This document shows, piece after piece, positions 1-8,920 of a stretch of DNA of 64,000 nucleotides. The stretch is from Pseudonocardia kujensis (lineage in GTDB: Bacteria; Actinomycetota; Actinomycetes; Mycobacteriales; Pseudonocardiaceae). The stretch's first letter is position 1, and each line of letters begins with the position of its first letter. The DNA is taken from the NCBI RefSeq assembly GCF_021283305.1, contig NZ_JAJSOK010000027.1, positions 1-64,000 of the forward strand, in the 5' to 3' direction. The notes below the pieces were generated by a model. It made no database searches. It was not told where the DNA came from and was given only the letters and a program-made list of their open reading frames with translations. The position numbers and the translations under genes are program-made.

Positions 1-1
1 G

Positions 2-46
2 TTCGTGACCCCGCAGAACGTCGGCCAGTACAAGGCCGAGTACTGA
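2..46 (+). CDS. C-terminal end of a sugar-type ABC transporter substrate-binding protein (partial)
   Basis: Only the last 14 codons are in the window, reading FVTPQNVGQYKAEY and then TGA. The fragment is placed by context: its stop overlaps the ATG of an RbsA/MglA-type ATPase (TGATG), and a permease follows, which is the usual binding protein-ATPase-permease order. A periplasmic-binding-protein identity is therefore inferred, because the fragment is too short to classify. Confidence 0.55.
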   Translation, partial: FVTPQNVGQYKAEY

Positions 47-1551
47 TGGCGGGGCCCGTGCCCGCGATCGAGTGCGTCGGCGCGTCCAAGAGGTTCGCGG
101 GAAAGTACGCGGTCCACGGCGCCGACCTGGTGGTGGAGCCCGGCACGATCCACGCCCTGGTCGGCGAGAACGGCGCGGGCAAGTCCACCCTGCTCGGCAT
201 GATCTCCGGGCGGCTCGCCCCCGACGAGGGCGTCGTGCGGATCTTCGGCGACGAGCTCACCTCGGCCGGTCCCCGGGACTCGCGCAGGCACGGGCTCGTC
301 GCCGTCTACCAGGAGCTGACGATGGTGCCGGCGTTCACCGCCGCGCAGAACGTCTTCCTGGGCCAGATGCGCTCCCGCGGCGGAGCCGTCCTGGACGCCG
401 CGATGCGCCGCCGGTATCTCGAGCTGTGCGCCGAGTTCGACGTGCACATCGACCCGGACACCCCGGCCCGCGACCTGTCGGTCTCGCAGCGGCAGATCGT
501 CGAGATCATGCGCGGGGTCCAGGCGCAGTCCCGGGTGCTGATGCTGGACGAACCCAGCGCCGCACTGGCCGAGCACGAGCGCGAGGTGCTCTACCGGATC
601 CTGAACCGGCTGCGGGACAACGGCACGACTGTCGTCTTCGTGAGCCACAACCTGGACGAGGTGCTGCTGCTCAGCGACCGGATCACGGTCATGCGGGACA
701 GCCGCGTCGTGGTCTCGGCCCCGCGCGCGGAGTGGCCGTCGAAGCAGTCGATCGTGCAGCGGATGGTCGGCCGCGCGGTGGTGATCGAGAGGCGCACGGA
801 GTTCCCGCCACTCGGCGAGGAGTCCCTCGCCGTGCGGGACGTGACGCTGCCCGGGGTGCTCAACGGCATGGCGTTGACCGCCCGGGCCGGCGAGATCGTC
901 GGGCTGTGGGGACTGGTCGGCTCCGGCCGGACGACGTTCTTCCGGTCGCTGTGCGGCCTGGAGCGCCGCTCGACCGGCGGTCTGCGACTCGGCGGTGAGG
1001 AGCGCCCGTGGCCGCGGTCCATGCGCGCCGCGGTGGCCGAGGGGATCGTCATGGTCCCCGAGAGTCGGCGGCACGCGCTGGTCATGGAGATGGACGCGAC
1101 CGCCAACTACTGGTTGGGCCGGCGCGGTCCGGGCCGGGGCCTGCTGTCCCCGCGCCGCGAGCGGGAGGACGCCGTGCGGGACGCGACGTTCTTCGGCTTC
1201 GACCGCAGGCGGGTGCAGGAGCCGGTGCGCACGCTGTCCGGCGGCAACCAGCAGAAGGTGCTGCTGGCCAAGTGGGCGGGTCACCGCCCGCGGGTGTTCC
1301 TCGTCGACGAGCCCACCCGGGGCATCGACGTGGGGGCCAAGGCGGAGGTGCTGGCGTCGCTGGTGCGCCTGGCCGAGGACGGGGCGACGATCGTCGTCAC
1401 CTCGTCGGAGCTGGAGGAGGTGCTCGCCATCTGCGACCGCCTCCTCGTGGTGGCGCACGGCGAGATCGTCCGTGAGCTGTCCACCCGGGACACCGAGGTG
1501 TCGGTGGAGGAGATCGTGCGGTACGGGTTCGGAGAGGGTGATGCGGCATGA
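46..1551 (+). CDS. Sugar-type ABC transporter ATP-binding protein, two ATPase domains
   Basis: This 501-residue protein has the tandem ATPase layout of RbsA/MglA/XylG. The first domain has Walker A GENGAGKS at residues 40-47, a signature-like LSVSQRQ near 147 and Walker B LMLDEPS near 167. The second has the degenerate Walker A GLVGSGRT typical of the family, a canonical LSGGNQQK signature near 396 and Walker B FLVDEPTRG. It would energise uptake through the permease encoded next, whose start overlaps this stop by four bases. The true substrate is unknown. The operon continues into an amidase and ethanolamine ammonia-lyase, so the transporter may import an amino alcohol or an amide of one rather than a sugar. 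Confidence 0.93.
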   Translation: MAGPVPAIECVGASKRFAGKYAVHGADLVVEPGTIHALVGENGAGKSTLLGMISGRLAPDEGVVRIFGDELTSAGPRDSRRHGLVAVYQELTMVPAFTAAQNVFLGQMRSRGGAVLDAAMRRRYLELCAEFDVHIDPDTPARDLSVSQRQIVEIMRGVQAQSRVLMLDEPSAALAEHEREVLYRILNRLRDNGTTVVFVSHNLDEVLLLSDRITVMRDSRVVVSAPRAEWPSKQSIVQRMVGRAVVIERRTEFPPLGEESLAVRDVTLPGVLNGMALTARAGEIVGLWGLVGSGRTTFFRSLCGLERRSTGGLRLGGEERPWPRSMRAAVAEGIVMVPESRRHALVMEMDATANYWLGRRGPGRGLLSPRREREDAVRDATFFGFDRRRVQEPVRTLSGGNQQKVLLAKWAGHRPRVFLVDEPTRGIDVGAKAEVLASLVRLAEDGATIVVTSSELEEVLAICDRLLVVAHGEIVRELSTRDTEVSVEEIVRYGFGEGDAA

Positions 1552-2573
1552 GCGGGACCACGGGGACCGAGGAGGAGGCTCGGACCGCGCCCGCGGTGGC
1601 GCGAGTGTCCGACGGAGTGGCGGCGAGCCGGTTCTCGTTCAGCCGCTTCGCCTCCCGCTACAGCATGGTCGGGGTGCTGGTGCTGCTGGTGATCGCTGCC
1701 AGCGTGCTGTACCCGGGCTTCCTGCGCGGGGCGAACATCGGCAACATCCTCACCCAGAACTCGGCCGTGGGGCTGATCGCGATCGGCATGACGTTCGTGA
1801 TCATCAGCGGCGGGTTCGACCTGTCCGTCGGCGCCACGTACGCCCTGGGCGCCACCCTGTTCGCCGGGCTCACCCTGGCCACCGGCTCGATCGTCGTCGC
1901 CGGGCTCGGGGCGCTCGCGGCGGGCGTGATCGTCGGGCTCGTCAACGGCCTGGTCGTGGCGCGGCTGGGGATCAACCCCTTCGTGGCCACACTCGGAACG
2001 TCATCGGTGGTCAGCGGCATCGCCTACATCTACTCGAACTCGTCGCCGTTCATCGTGAACTCGGTGCCGGAGTTCCAGGACCTGGCACTGTCGACCATCG
2101 CGGGCGTCCGGCTGCCGATCTGGATCCTGGTGATCGTGTTCGTCGTCGCGGGATTCCTGCTGGCCAAGACCACCTACGGGCGCAACATCGCCGCCGTGGG
2201 CGGCAACTACGAGGCGGCGTGGCTCACCGGGCTGCGGGTCAAGGGCCTGAACGCGAGCGTCTACGTCCTCACCGGCGTGCTCTCGGCGCTGGCCGGGATG
2301 ATGGACGCCTCGCGGCTGGGCGTGGGGCAGGCGGACGTCGGCGGCGCAATGGCGCTCGACGCCATCGCGATCGTGGTCGTCGGCGGTACGTCGCTGCGCG
2401 GCGGGGAGGGCGCGATCTGGCGCTCGGCCGTCGGTCTGCTCATCCTGGCGACCCTGACGAACGTGTTCTACAGCCTCAACGTGTCGCAGAACTGGCAGCT
2501 CATCGCCAAGGGCTGCATCGTCGTCGCCGCGGTGGCAGTGGACGCCCTGGTGAGGAGGCGGCGCGGCGCATGA
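1548..2573 (+). CDS. ABC transporter permease, RbsC/AraH family
   Basis: A 341-residue integral membrane protein with about eight to ten hydrophobic segments and the family motif GGFDLSVG near residue 86. The ATG lies inside the end of the ATPase gene (ATGA overlap). The first 35 residues are hydrophilic and rich in Ala, Arg and Ser, a cytoplasmic leader before the first membrane helix. It would form the homodimeric channel of the importer. Its stop overlaps the start of the acylase gene, so all three are probably translated from one message. Confidence 0.92.
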   Translation: MSGTTGTEEEARTAPAVARVSDGVAASRFSFSRFASRYSMVGVLVLLVIAASVLYPGFLRGANIGNILTQNSAVGLIAIGMTFVIISGGFDLSVGATYALGATLFAGLTLATGSIVVAGLGALAAGVIVGLVNGLVVARLGINPFVATLGTSSVVSGIAYIYSNSSPFIVNSVPEFQDLALSTIAGVRLPIWILVIVFVVAGFLLAKTTYGRNIAAVGGNYEAAWLTGLRVKGLNASVYVLTGVLSALAGMMDASRLGVGQADVGGAMALDAIAIVVVGGTSLRGGEGAIWRSAVGLLILATLTNVFYSLNVSQNWQLIAKGCIVVAAVAVDALVRRRRGA

Positions 2574-4897
2574 GCGAGCAGCACTACGAGGTCGCCGGGC
2601 TGGGCGCCGAGGTCGAGATCCTCGTCGACACCTGGGGCGTGCCCCACCTGTACGCGGCGTCGGCCGACGACGTGTACCTGGCCCAGGGCTTCAACGCCGC
2701 CCGCGACCGGCTCTTCCAGATCGACCTGTGGCGGCGGCGGGGCAACGGCCTGTTGGCGGAGGCGTTCGGGCCGGCGTTCGTGGAGCAGGACCGGGCGAAC
2801 CGCTTGTTCCGCTACCGCGGCGACATGCGCTCGGAGTGGCTGGCCTACGGCACGGCCGCGCGGCGCATCGTCACCCGGTTCACCCAGGGGATCAACGCGT
2901 ACGTGCGGTGGGTGCTGGAGCACCCGGAGCACCTCCCGCCCGAATTCGCGGCGCACGGCCACCGGCCCGCGTTCTGGGAGGCGGAGGACGTGGTGCGGTT
3001 CCGGACCCACGGGTTGTTCTACAACGTGGAGAAGGAGCTGGCCCGGGCCGAGACGCTGCGGGACGCCGGCGCAGTCGTCGAACAGGTGCGCCACGACCGG
3101 CAGGTCGCCGTCCCTGTCGAGGTGCCCGAGGGCACGGACCTGGACCTGCTCACCGACGACGTGCTCGCGGTCTACCGGCTCGCCTTCGCGCCGGTGGACC
3201 TGTCCGGCGTCCCCGGGCCCGGGGACTGGCGGGAGGGAATCAGCGGCAGCAACAACTGGGTCGTCGCGGCGGAGCGGACCGCGACCGGCCGTCCCCTGCT
3301 GGCCAACGACCCGCACCGCGCCGTCACGCTGCCCTCGCTGCGGTACCTCGCGCACCTGGAGGCGCCGGGGCTCAGTGTGATCGGTGCCGGGGAGCCGGGC
3401 CTGCCGGGTGTCTCCATCGGACACAACGAGCGCGTCGCGTTCGGCCTGACGATCTGGCCCGCCGACCACGAGGACCTCTACCTCTACGAGCTGGACCCGG
3501 AGGACCCCGACCGCTACCGCTACCGGGACGGCTGGGAGCGGTTCACCACGGTCACCGAGACCGTGGCGGTGGCGGGCGCCGAGCCGGTCCCGGTGGAGCT
3601 GCGGTTCACCCGGCACGGGCCGGTGGTGTGGCAGGACGCCACCCGCGCCGTCGCCGTCCGGGCGGTGTGGCTCGAACCGGGCATGACGCCCTATCTGGCC
3701 AGCCTGGAGTACCAGCGGGCCGGCACGGCGGAGGAGTTCGTCGAGGCCCTCGGCCGGTGGGGAGCCCCGGGGGTGAACCAGGTCTACGCCACGGTGGACG
3801 GCGACATCGGCTGGCAGGCTGCGGCGCTCGTCCCCCGGCGCGCGGGCTGGGACGGCGGGCTGCCCGTCCCCGGGGACGGCCGCTACGAGTGGGACGGGTT
3901 CGCCACCCTGCCCGACCTGCCGTCCGTCCGGAATCCGGAACGCGGCTGGTTCGCCACCGCCAACGAGCGCAACCTGCCCGCGGACCACGATCCGGCCCTG
4001 CCGATCACCCACGACTGGTACTCGCCTGCCCGCTACGAGCGGCTCGCCGACTGGCTCGACGCGGCGGACGCGGTGTCCGTCGAGGACAGCCTGCGGATGC
4101 AGGGCGACTCGCTGAGCGTCCACGCCCTGCGGATCTGCGCCGCGCTGGCCGCGGTGCCCGCCGAAGGGGTGCGGGATCGGGAGGTGCTGGCCCGGCTCGT
4201 CGCCTGGGACGGCGACGAGGCGATCGGGTCCTTCGAGGCGCTGGTCTTCGAGGTGTGGCTGCGCCGGCACCTCCGGCCGTGGCTGCTGGAGGACCTGCTG
4301 GACCGCGAGAAGGTGGACCCCGCGGGCCGGGAGACCGCCCGCCGCACCGTGCTGCGCGACGAGTCCATGGACTCCGACCTGCGCGGCGACCTGCGCATGC
4401 TCACGGGCTACGCGCTCGACGAACCCACCGAGGCGGCACGGCTGGCCGCCGGCGTCGACGAGACGCTGCACGCGGCGCTCGCCGAGATCGCGGAGCTGCT
4501 CGGGCCCGACCGGAGCGGGTGGACCTGGGGCGCGCTGCACCACGCCCGGCTGGTCAACGTCGGGCTGGCCGGGGTGCCGGACGTGCCTGCGGGGTGGGCG
4601 GGCACCGACCGAGCCCCGCGAGCGGGCAGCGCCGACACCGTCGGGAACGCCGGGTACGGGCCGGACTTCCGGCAGACCGTGGGCTCCACCTTCCGCATGG
4701 TGCTCGACGTCGGCGCCTGGGACGCTTGCCGCGTGGTCAACTCCCCCGGCCAGTCCGGAGATCCACGGTCGCCGCACTACACGGACCTGTTCGCGATGTG
4801 GGCGGCGGGCGAGAGCTTCCCGCTGCTCTACAGCCGCAAGGCCGTCGAGGACCACGTCGGGACCCGGATCGTGCTGCGGCCGGCGAGGGCGTCGTGA
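2570..4897 (+). CDS. Penicillin acylase family (Ntn-hydrolase) amidase
   Basis: A 775-residue protein of the self-processing penicillin G acylase/acylhomoserine-lactone acylase family. The alpha region starts with DTWGVPHLYA. Processing is expected at the Gly226-Ser227 junction, in GISGSNNWVVA, where Ser227 becomes the N-terminal nucleophile of the beta chain. LANDPH follows, as in other family members. No clear signal peptide is present, so it may act in the cytoplasm, unlike many relatives. The frame is open far upstream, but ATG 2570 is the natural start because it overlaps the permease stop (ATGA). The family hydrolyses amide bonds of acyl amines, cephalosporins or acyl-homoserine lactones. 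Overlap with eutB downstream suggests it releases ethanolamine from an N-acylethanolamine-like amide; this is inference. Confidence 0.9.
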   Translation: MSEQHYEVAGLGAEVEILVDTWGVPHLYAASADDVYLAQGFNAARDRLFQIDLWRRRGNGLLAEAFGPAFVEQDRANRLFRYRGDMRSEWLAYGTAARRIVTRFTQGINAYVRWVLEHPEHLPPEFAAHGHRPAFWEAEDVVRFRTHGLFYNVEKELARAETLRDAGAVVEQVRHDRQVAVPVEVPEGTDLDLLTDDVLAVYRLAFAPVDLSGVPGPGDWREGISGSNNWVVAAERTATGRPLLANDPHRAVTLPSLRYLAHLEAPGLSVIGAGEPGLPGVSIGHNERVAFGLTIWPADHEDLYLYELDPEDPDRYRYRDGWERFTTVTETVAVAGAEPVPVELRFTRHGPVVWQDATRAVAVRAVWLEPGMTPYLASLEYQRAGTAEEFVEALGRWGAPGVNQVYATVDGDIGWQAAALVPRRAGWDGGLPVPGDGRYEWDGFATLPDLPSVRNPERGWFATANERNLPADHDPALPITHDWYSPARYERLADWLDAADAVSVEDSLRMQGDSLSVHALRICAALAAVPAEGVRDREVLARLVAWDGDEAIGSFEALVFEVWLRRHLRPWLLEDLLDREKVDPAGRETARRTVLRDESMDSDLRGDLRMLTGYALDEPTEAARLAAGVDETLHAALAEIAELLGPDRSGWTWGALHHARLVNVGLAGVPDVPAGWAGTDRAPRAGSADTVGNAGYGPDFRQTVGSTFRMVLDVGAWDACRVVNSPGQSGDPRSPHYTDLFAMWAAGESFPLLYSRKAVEDHVGTRIVLRPARAS

Positions 4898-6309
4898 CGG
4901 TCCGCCGGGGGACGGTCGGCGGCCGCACCTTCGAGTTCGGCTCGCTCGCCGAGCTTCTGGCGAAGGCCACCCCGGCGCGTTCCGGGGACGTCCTCGCCGG
5001 GTGCGCGGCGGACTCGGCCGCCGAGCGGGTGGCGGCCCAGAGCGTGCTCGCCGACCTGCCGCTGGCGACGTTCCTGGAGGAGCAGGTCGTCGGCTATGAC
5101 GAGGACGACGTCACCCGGCTCATCCTGGACACCCACGACCGCGCCGCCTTCGCTCCCGTCGCCTCCCTCACGGTCGGCGGGTTCCGGGACCGGCTGCTCG
5201 GCTGGGCCGCGCAGGGTGACGAGGCGGCGATCACCGGGTTGGCGCGCGGCCTCACCCCGGAGATGGTCGCCGCGACGGCGAAGCTGATGCGCAACGCCGA
5301 CCTGGTCGCCGTCGGGCGGCGGGCCCGGGTGGTCACCGGCCTGCGGAGCACGATCGGCCTGCCCGGCCGACTCGCCGCGCGGCTGCAGCCCAACCATCCC
5401 ACGGACGATCCCCGGGGGGTCATGGCGTCCGTCGTGGACGGGCTGCTGCACGGCAGCGGCGACGCGGTGATCGGGATCAACCCGGCGACGGACTCGCCCA
5501 CCCGCACCACGGCGCTGCTGGAGCTGCTGGACGAGACGATCACCCGATACGCGATCCCCACCCAGTCCTGCGTGCTCGCGCACGTCACCACCACCTTGCA
5601 GGTGCTCGAGCAGGGCGCGCCGGTCGACCTCGTCTTCCAGTCCATCGCGGGCACCCAGGCGGGCAACCGCGGCTTCGGCGTCACCCTGGACCTGCTGGTC
5701 GAGGCCCAGGCCGCCGCGGTCGCGCTCGGCCGGGGCACCGTCGGACGCAACGTCATGTACTTCGAGACGGGCCAGGGCGCGGCGCTGTCCGCGGACGCCC
5801 ACCGCGGGATCGACGGGGTCCCGGTGGACCAGCAGACCCTCGAGGCCAGGGCCTACGCGGTGGCCAGGGCGTTCGATCCGCTGCTGGTCAACACGGTCGT
5901 CGGCTTCATCGGACCGGAGTACCTCTACGACGGCAAGCAAGTGCTGCGGGCCGGGCTGGAGGACCACTTCTGTGGCAAGCTGCTCGGCCTGCCGATGGGC
6001 GTGGACGTCTGTTACACCAACCACGCCGAGGTCGACGGGGACGACACCGACTCGCTGATGCTCCTGCTCGGCGCCGCGGGCTGCGCCTTCCTGATCACCG
6101 TGCCGGGCGCGGACGACGTGATGCTGCACTACCAGTCGCTGTCCTTCTCCGACGTGCTCACCGTCCGGCAGGTGCTGGGCCTGCGCCCGGCACCGGAGTT
6201 CGAGGAGTGGCTCCTCCGCATGGACCTGCTCGACGACAGCGGCCGCGTCCGGGACGTCACCGCCGACCCGCGCCCCGCGCGGACCCTGCTCGCGGCGGCC
6301 GAGCTGTGA
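4894..6309 (+). CDS. eutB: Ethanolamine ammonia-lyase large subunit
   Basis: A 471-residue EutB homologue, close to the usual 450-470. It begins at GTG 4894 inside the acylase stop (GTGA). Recognisable family blocks include the N-terminal FGSLAELLAKATPARSGD, the TIM-barrel stretches GINPATDSP and VFQSIAGTQ, and the C-terminal CYTNHAEVDGDD followed by LLGAAGCAFLITVPGADD. With EutC it forms the adenosylcobalamin-dependent enzyme that converts ethanolamine to acetaldehyde and ammonia. No microcompartment shell genes are nearby, so this is the simple cytosolic nitrogen- or carbon-acquisition form. No acetaldehyde dehydrogenase belongs to this operon. Confidence 0.95.
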   Translation: MTVRRGTVGGRTFEFGSLAELLAKATPARSGDVLAGCAADSAAERVAAQSVLADLPLATFLEEQVVGYDEDDVTRLILDTHDRAAFAPVASLTVGGFRDRLLGWAAQGDEAAITGLARGLTPEMVAATAKLMRNADLVAVGRRARVVTGLRSTIGLPGRLAARLQPNHPTDDPRGVMASVVDGLLHGSGDAVIGINPATDSPTRTTALLELLDETITRYAIPTQSCVLAHVTTTLQVLEQGAPVDLVFQSIAGTQAGNRGFGVTLDLLVEAQAAAVALGRGTVGRNVMYFETGQGAALSADAHRGIDGVPVDQQTLEARAYAVARAFDPLLVNTVVGFIGPEYLYDGKQVLRAGLEDHFCGKLLGLPMGVDVCYTNHAEVDGDDTDSLMLLLGAAGCAFLITVPGADDVMLHYQSLSFSDVLTVRQVLGLRPAPEFEEWLLRMDLLDDSGRVRDVTADPRPARTLLAAAEL

Positions 6310-7067
6310 CCGGGCAGCCTGCGCCGCGGGACGCCTTCGCCGTGCTGCGCGAGGCCACCCAGGCCCGGGTGGCGCTCGGCCGGGCGGGCGACGCCTTGCC
6401 CACCAGCCGGGAGCTGGCCTTCCGCGTCGCGCACGCCGCCGCACGGGACGCCGTGCACGCGCCGTTGGACACCGCGGCGCTCCGGGAGGCCCTCGGCGAG
6501 GCGCTGGAGGTCCGCTCCGCCGCCCCGGACCGGGCCGTCTACCTGCAGCGACCGGATCTCGGACGGCGGTTGGCGGAGGGGACCGCGCTGCCGTCCACCA
6601 GCGCCGACCTGGCCGTGGTGCTCGGCGACGGGCTGTCCCCGCGCGCCCTGCAGGAGCACGGCCCGGGCACGCTCGCGGCGCTGCGCGAGCGGCTGCCGGG
6701 GTGGTCGATCGCGCCCCCCGTCGTCGCGCGGCAGGCGCGGGTGGCGCTGGGCGACGAGATCGGGGCGCGGCTCGGGGTGCGCGCGGTGGTGGTGCTGATC
6801 GGCGAACGCCCCGGCCTCACCGCCGCGGACTCCCTCGGTGCGTACCTCACCTGGGCCCCGCGCCCGGGCCGCGCGGACAGCGAGCGCAACTGCGTCTCCA
6901 ACATCCGCCCGCCGCACGGCACCGACTACGCGCAGGCAGCCGACACCCTCGCCGGCCTGCTGGTCTCGGCCCGGGCGCTCGGCGCCTCCGGCGTCGCGCT
7001 CAAGGACCAGGGCGCGAAGCCACCCACCGCTGGTCTCGACAGATCGCCTCCGAAGGAGATCCGGTGA
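6306..7067 (+). CDS. eutC: Ethanolamine ammonia-lyase small subunit
   Basis: A 253-residue EutC homologue starting at GTG 6306, which overlaps the eutB stop by four bases. The typical features are ARVALGRAGDALPT near the N-terminus, LGDGLSPRA in the middle, GERPGLTAADSLGAY, and the C-terminal block SERNCVSNIRPPHG. EutC helps bind the B12 cofactor and completes the EutBC hetero-oligomer. It is the last gene of the operon; the next gene is convergent. Confidence 0.94.
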   Translation: MTGQPAPRDAFAVLREATQARVALGRAGDALPTSRELAFRVAHAAARDAVHAPLDTAALREALGEALEVRSAAPDRAVYLQRPDLGRRLAEGTALPSTSADLAVVLGDGLSPRALQEHGPGTLAALRERLPGWSIAPPVVARQARVALGDEIGARLGVRAVVVLIGERPGLTAADSLGAYLTWAPRPGRADSERNCVSNIRPPHGTDYAQAADTLAGLLVSARALGASGVALKDQGAKPPTAGLDRSPPKEIR

Positions 7068-7119
7068 CCCGGGACCACTCGCTCCGGCCCTGACGGTCGA
7101 CGATACGGAGGGCGCCTGC

Positions 7120-7135
7120 CGGAGCCTGCGCTCCG
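7120..7135. terminator. Possible short hairpin in the convergent gap after eutC
   Basis: CGGAGC-ctgc-GCTCCG forms a 6-bp stem with a 4-base loop in the 133-bp gap between convergent eutC and the acyl-CoA synthetase gene. There is no U tract, as is common at this GC content. The call rests on position plus a modest stem only. Confidence 0.3.
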
Positions 7136-7200
7136 CGGCTGCATGGAGCGCTCCGCCTGCAGCAAGTCCACGAGCAGCTCCGGCCACGTTCCGCACGTGG

Positions 7201-8886
7201 TCAGCCTGCAGGTGTGCTGTCGGCGTGCCGGTCGCGCGGACGGGTACCGGCGTAGAGCTCTTCGATGACGGCACGATTGCTCTCCTCGACCGTCCCCCGG
7301 CGTAGCTTGTGGGTCGGGGTGAGCTCTCCGGAGTCGCTGGTCCAGGGCCGTGCCAGGACGGCATGGGCACGAACCTTCTCGGCCTTGCCGAGCTTCTCGT
7401 TCGCGGTATCGAGCGCTGTCTCGAGGAGTGTGCGGGTCCGCGGGTCGGCGACGAGCTCCTCGGGGTCGCCGTGGAGGCCGCGAAGGGCGAGCTCTGCGAA
7501 GTCGGGAACCACGAGGGCGACGAGGAAGGGCCTTCCGTCGCCGATGACGAGGACTTGGTCGACCAGGGGTGACTGCGCGACGACGTCCTCGATCCGGCTG
7601 GGCGAGATGTTCTCGCCGCCCGCGGTGATGATGAGGTCCTTCTTCCGGCCGGTGACCGTGAGGAACTCGCCTCGCCACTCCCCGAGGTCGCCGGTGTGGA
7701 ACCAACCGTCGACGAAGGACGCCGCTGTCGCCCGTGGATCGTCGAGGTAGCCGCGGGCGAGGTGCGGGCCCCGAACCAGGATCTCGCCGTCGCCTGCCAG
7801 CCGGACGGCGGTACCGGGAAGCGGACGACCGACCGTCCCGACCCTGGTCCGGAAGGCGTCGTCGGGTCCGGTGTAGGTCGCGACGGCAGTGGTCTCGCTC
7901 AGGCCCCAGAGGTCGTGCAGGGGGAGACCGACCGAGGCGAAGAACTCGTGTGTCGAGGCCGGCAGCGGCGCCGATCCCGTGATCAGCCAGTGCGCGCCGT
8001 CGAGCCCGAACCGGGAGGCCACCTGCTCGTGCGTGGCACCGTCGCGGAGCATGCCTCGCATGAGCCGTTCGATGCGCTGCCAGATCCGGGGGACGGAGGT
8101 GAACAGGCGGGGTTGCACGCGCTGGAGGACGTCGAACAGCGTCGTGGGGTCGGCCACGGTCGTGACGCTCGTCCCGCCGATCAGCCCGGCGTAGTGGCCG
8201 ACCACCCGGTCGACGATGTGCGCGTGCGGGAGGTAGGACACCGTTGCGCCGCCGTCCAGGCGGACGATCGAGTCCAGGGCGCGGAGCTGGAAGACGATCG
8301 CAGCGTGCGTGAGCTCCACGCCCTTGGGCTTGCCGGTCGTCCCGGAGGTGAAGATGAGGGTCGCGACGTCGTCCGGCTCCGGCGCGTGGGCCACGAACGA
8401 GGCATCGGTCTGCAGCCGGTCCAGCTCGTCGACGGTGACGACCGGGACGCCGGTGGGGACGTGGTCGTCCTGCAGCAGCTCGGGATCGGCGACGATGAGA
8501 CGGGCGCGTGCCCGGGTGACCAGTTCGGCGGACTCCGCCGGGGGCGCGGTGATGTACAAGGAGAACGGTGTCGCGCCCACCAGGAGAGCCGCGAGGTCGC
8601 TGAGCTGCCACTCCGGCCGGTTCCCGATCAGGAGCGCGACGCTGTCCCCGGGACGGACCCCGAGGGCGCTGAACGCCGAGGCCAGGCGCGCCGCCTTCTG
8701 CGCCAACTCGCGCCGGGTCCAGCGCACCGTGCCGTCGCCCGAGCTGAGGGCGATCGCGTGGGGGTGGGCGGTGACGTGTGCGTCGAAGACTGAGACCACG
8801 GTGTCCGGCATCTCCGGGACGCTAAGTCGGTCGGGATCCACCGGCCATGTGCCTTTCCACCACCGCACGGTGGTGCCTGACGCCAT
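7201..8886 (-). CDS. Long-chain acyl-CoA synthetase (AMP-forming)
   Basis: A 561-residue adenylate-forming enzyme of the FadD15-like class. It carries the P-loop TLIFTSGTTGKPKG, the GLSETTA motif, WFHTGDLG and GRKKDLIITAGGENISP, and a C-terminal PTHKLRR with the expected catalytic lysine. It activates a fatty or aryl carboxylate to the CoA thioester; the substrate cannot be read from sequence. The start is uncertain. The longest ORF begins at ATG 8886, but an internal ATG at 8811 (MPDTVVSVFD) fits the usual N-terminus and would leave room for a divergent promoter towards the oxidoreductase. Confidence 0.88.
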   Translation of the reverse strand: MASGTTVRWWKGTWPVDPDRLSVPEMPDTVVSVFDAHVTAHPHAIALSSGDGTVRWTRRELAQKAARLASAFSALGVRPGDSVALLIGNRPEWQLSDLAALLVGATPFSLYITAPPAESAELVTRARARLIVADPELLQDDHVPTGVPVVTVDELDRLQTDASFVAHAPEPDDVATLIFTSGTTGKPKGVELTHAAIVFQLRALDSIVRLDGGATVSYLPHAHIVDRVVGHYAGLIGGTSVTTVADPTTLFDVLQRVQPRLFTSVPRIWQRIERLMRGMLRDGATHEQVASRFGLDGAHWLITGSAPLPASTHEFFASVGLPLHDLWGLSETTAVATYTGPDDAFRTRVGTVGRPLPGTAVRLAGDGEILVRGPHLARGYLDDPRATAASFVDGWFHTGDLGEWRGEFLTVTGRKKDLIITAGGENISPSRIEDVVAQSPLVDQVLVIGDGRPFLVALVVPDFAELALRGLHGDPEELVADPRTRTLLETALDTANEKLGKAEKVRAHAVLARPWTSDSGELTPTHKLRRGTVEESNRAVIEELYAGTRPRDRHADSTPAG

Positions 8887-8920
8887 GGTCGGGCGTGGGC
8901 ATCGCCTTCAGATTGGGAAG

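Noticed and set aside
995..2569. Long open frame leading into the penicillin acylase gene and other long antisense ORFs
   Set aside because: Third-position GC and protein matches place the real genes in other frames; the upstream part is Arg-rich shadow translation of the ABC genes.
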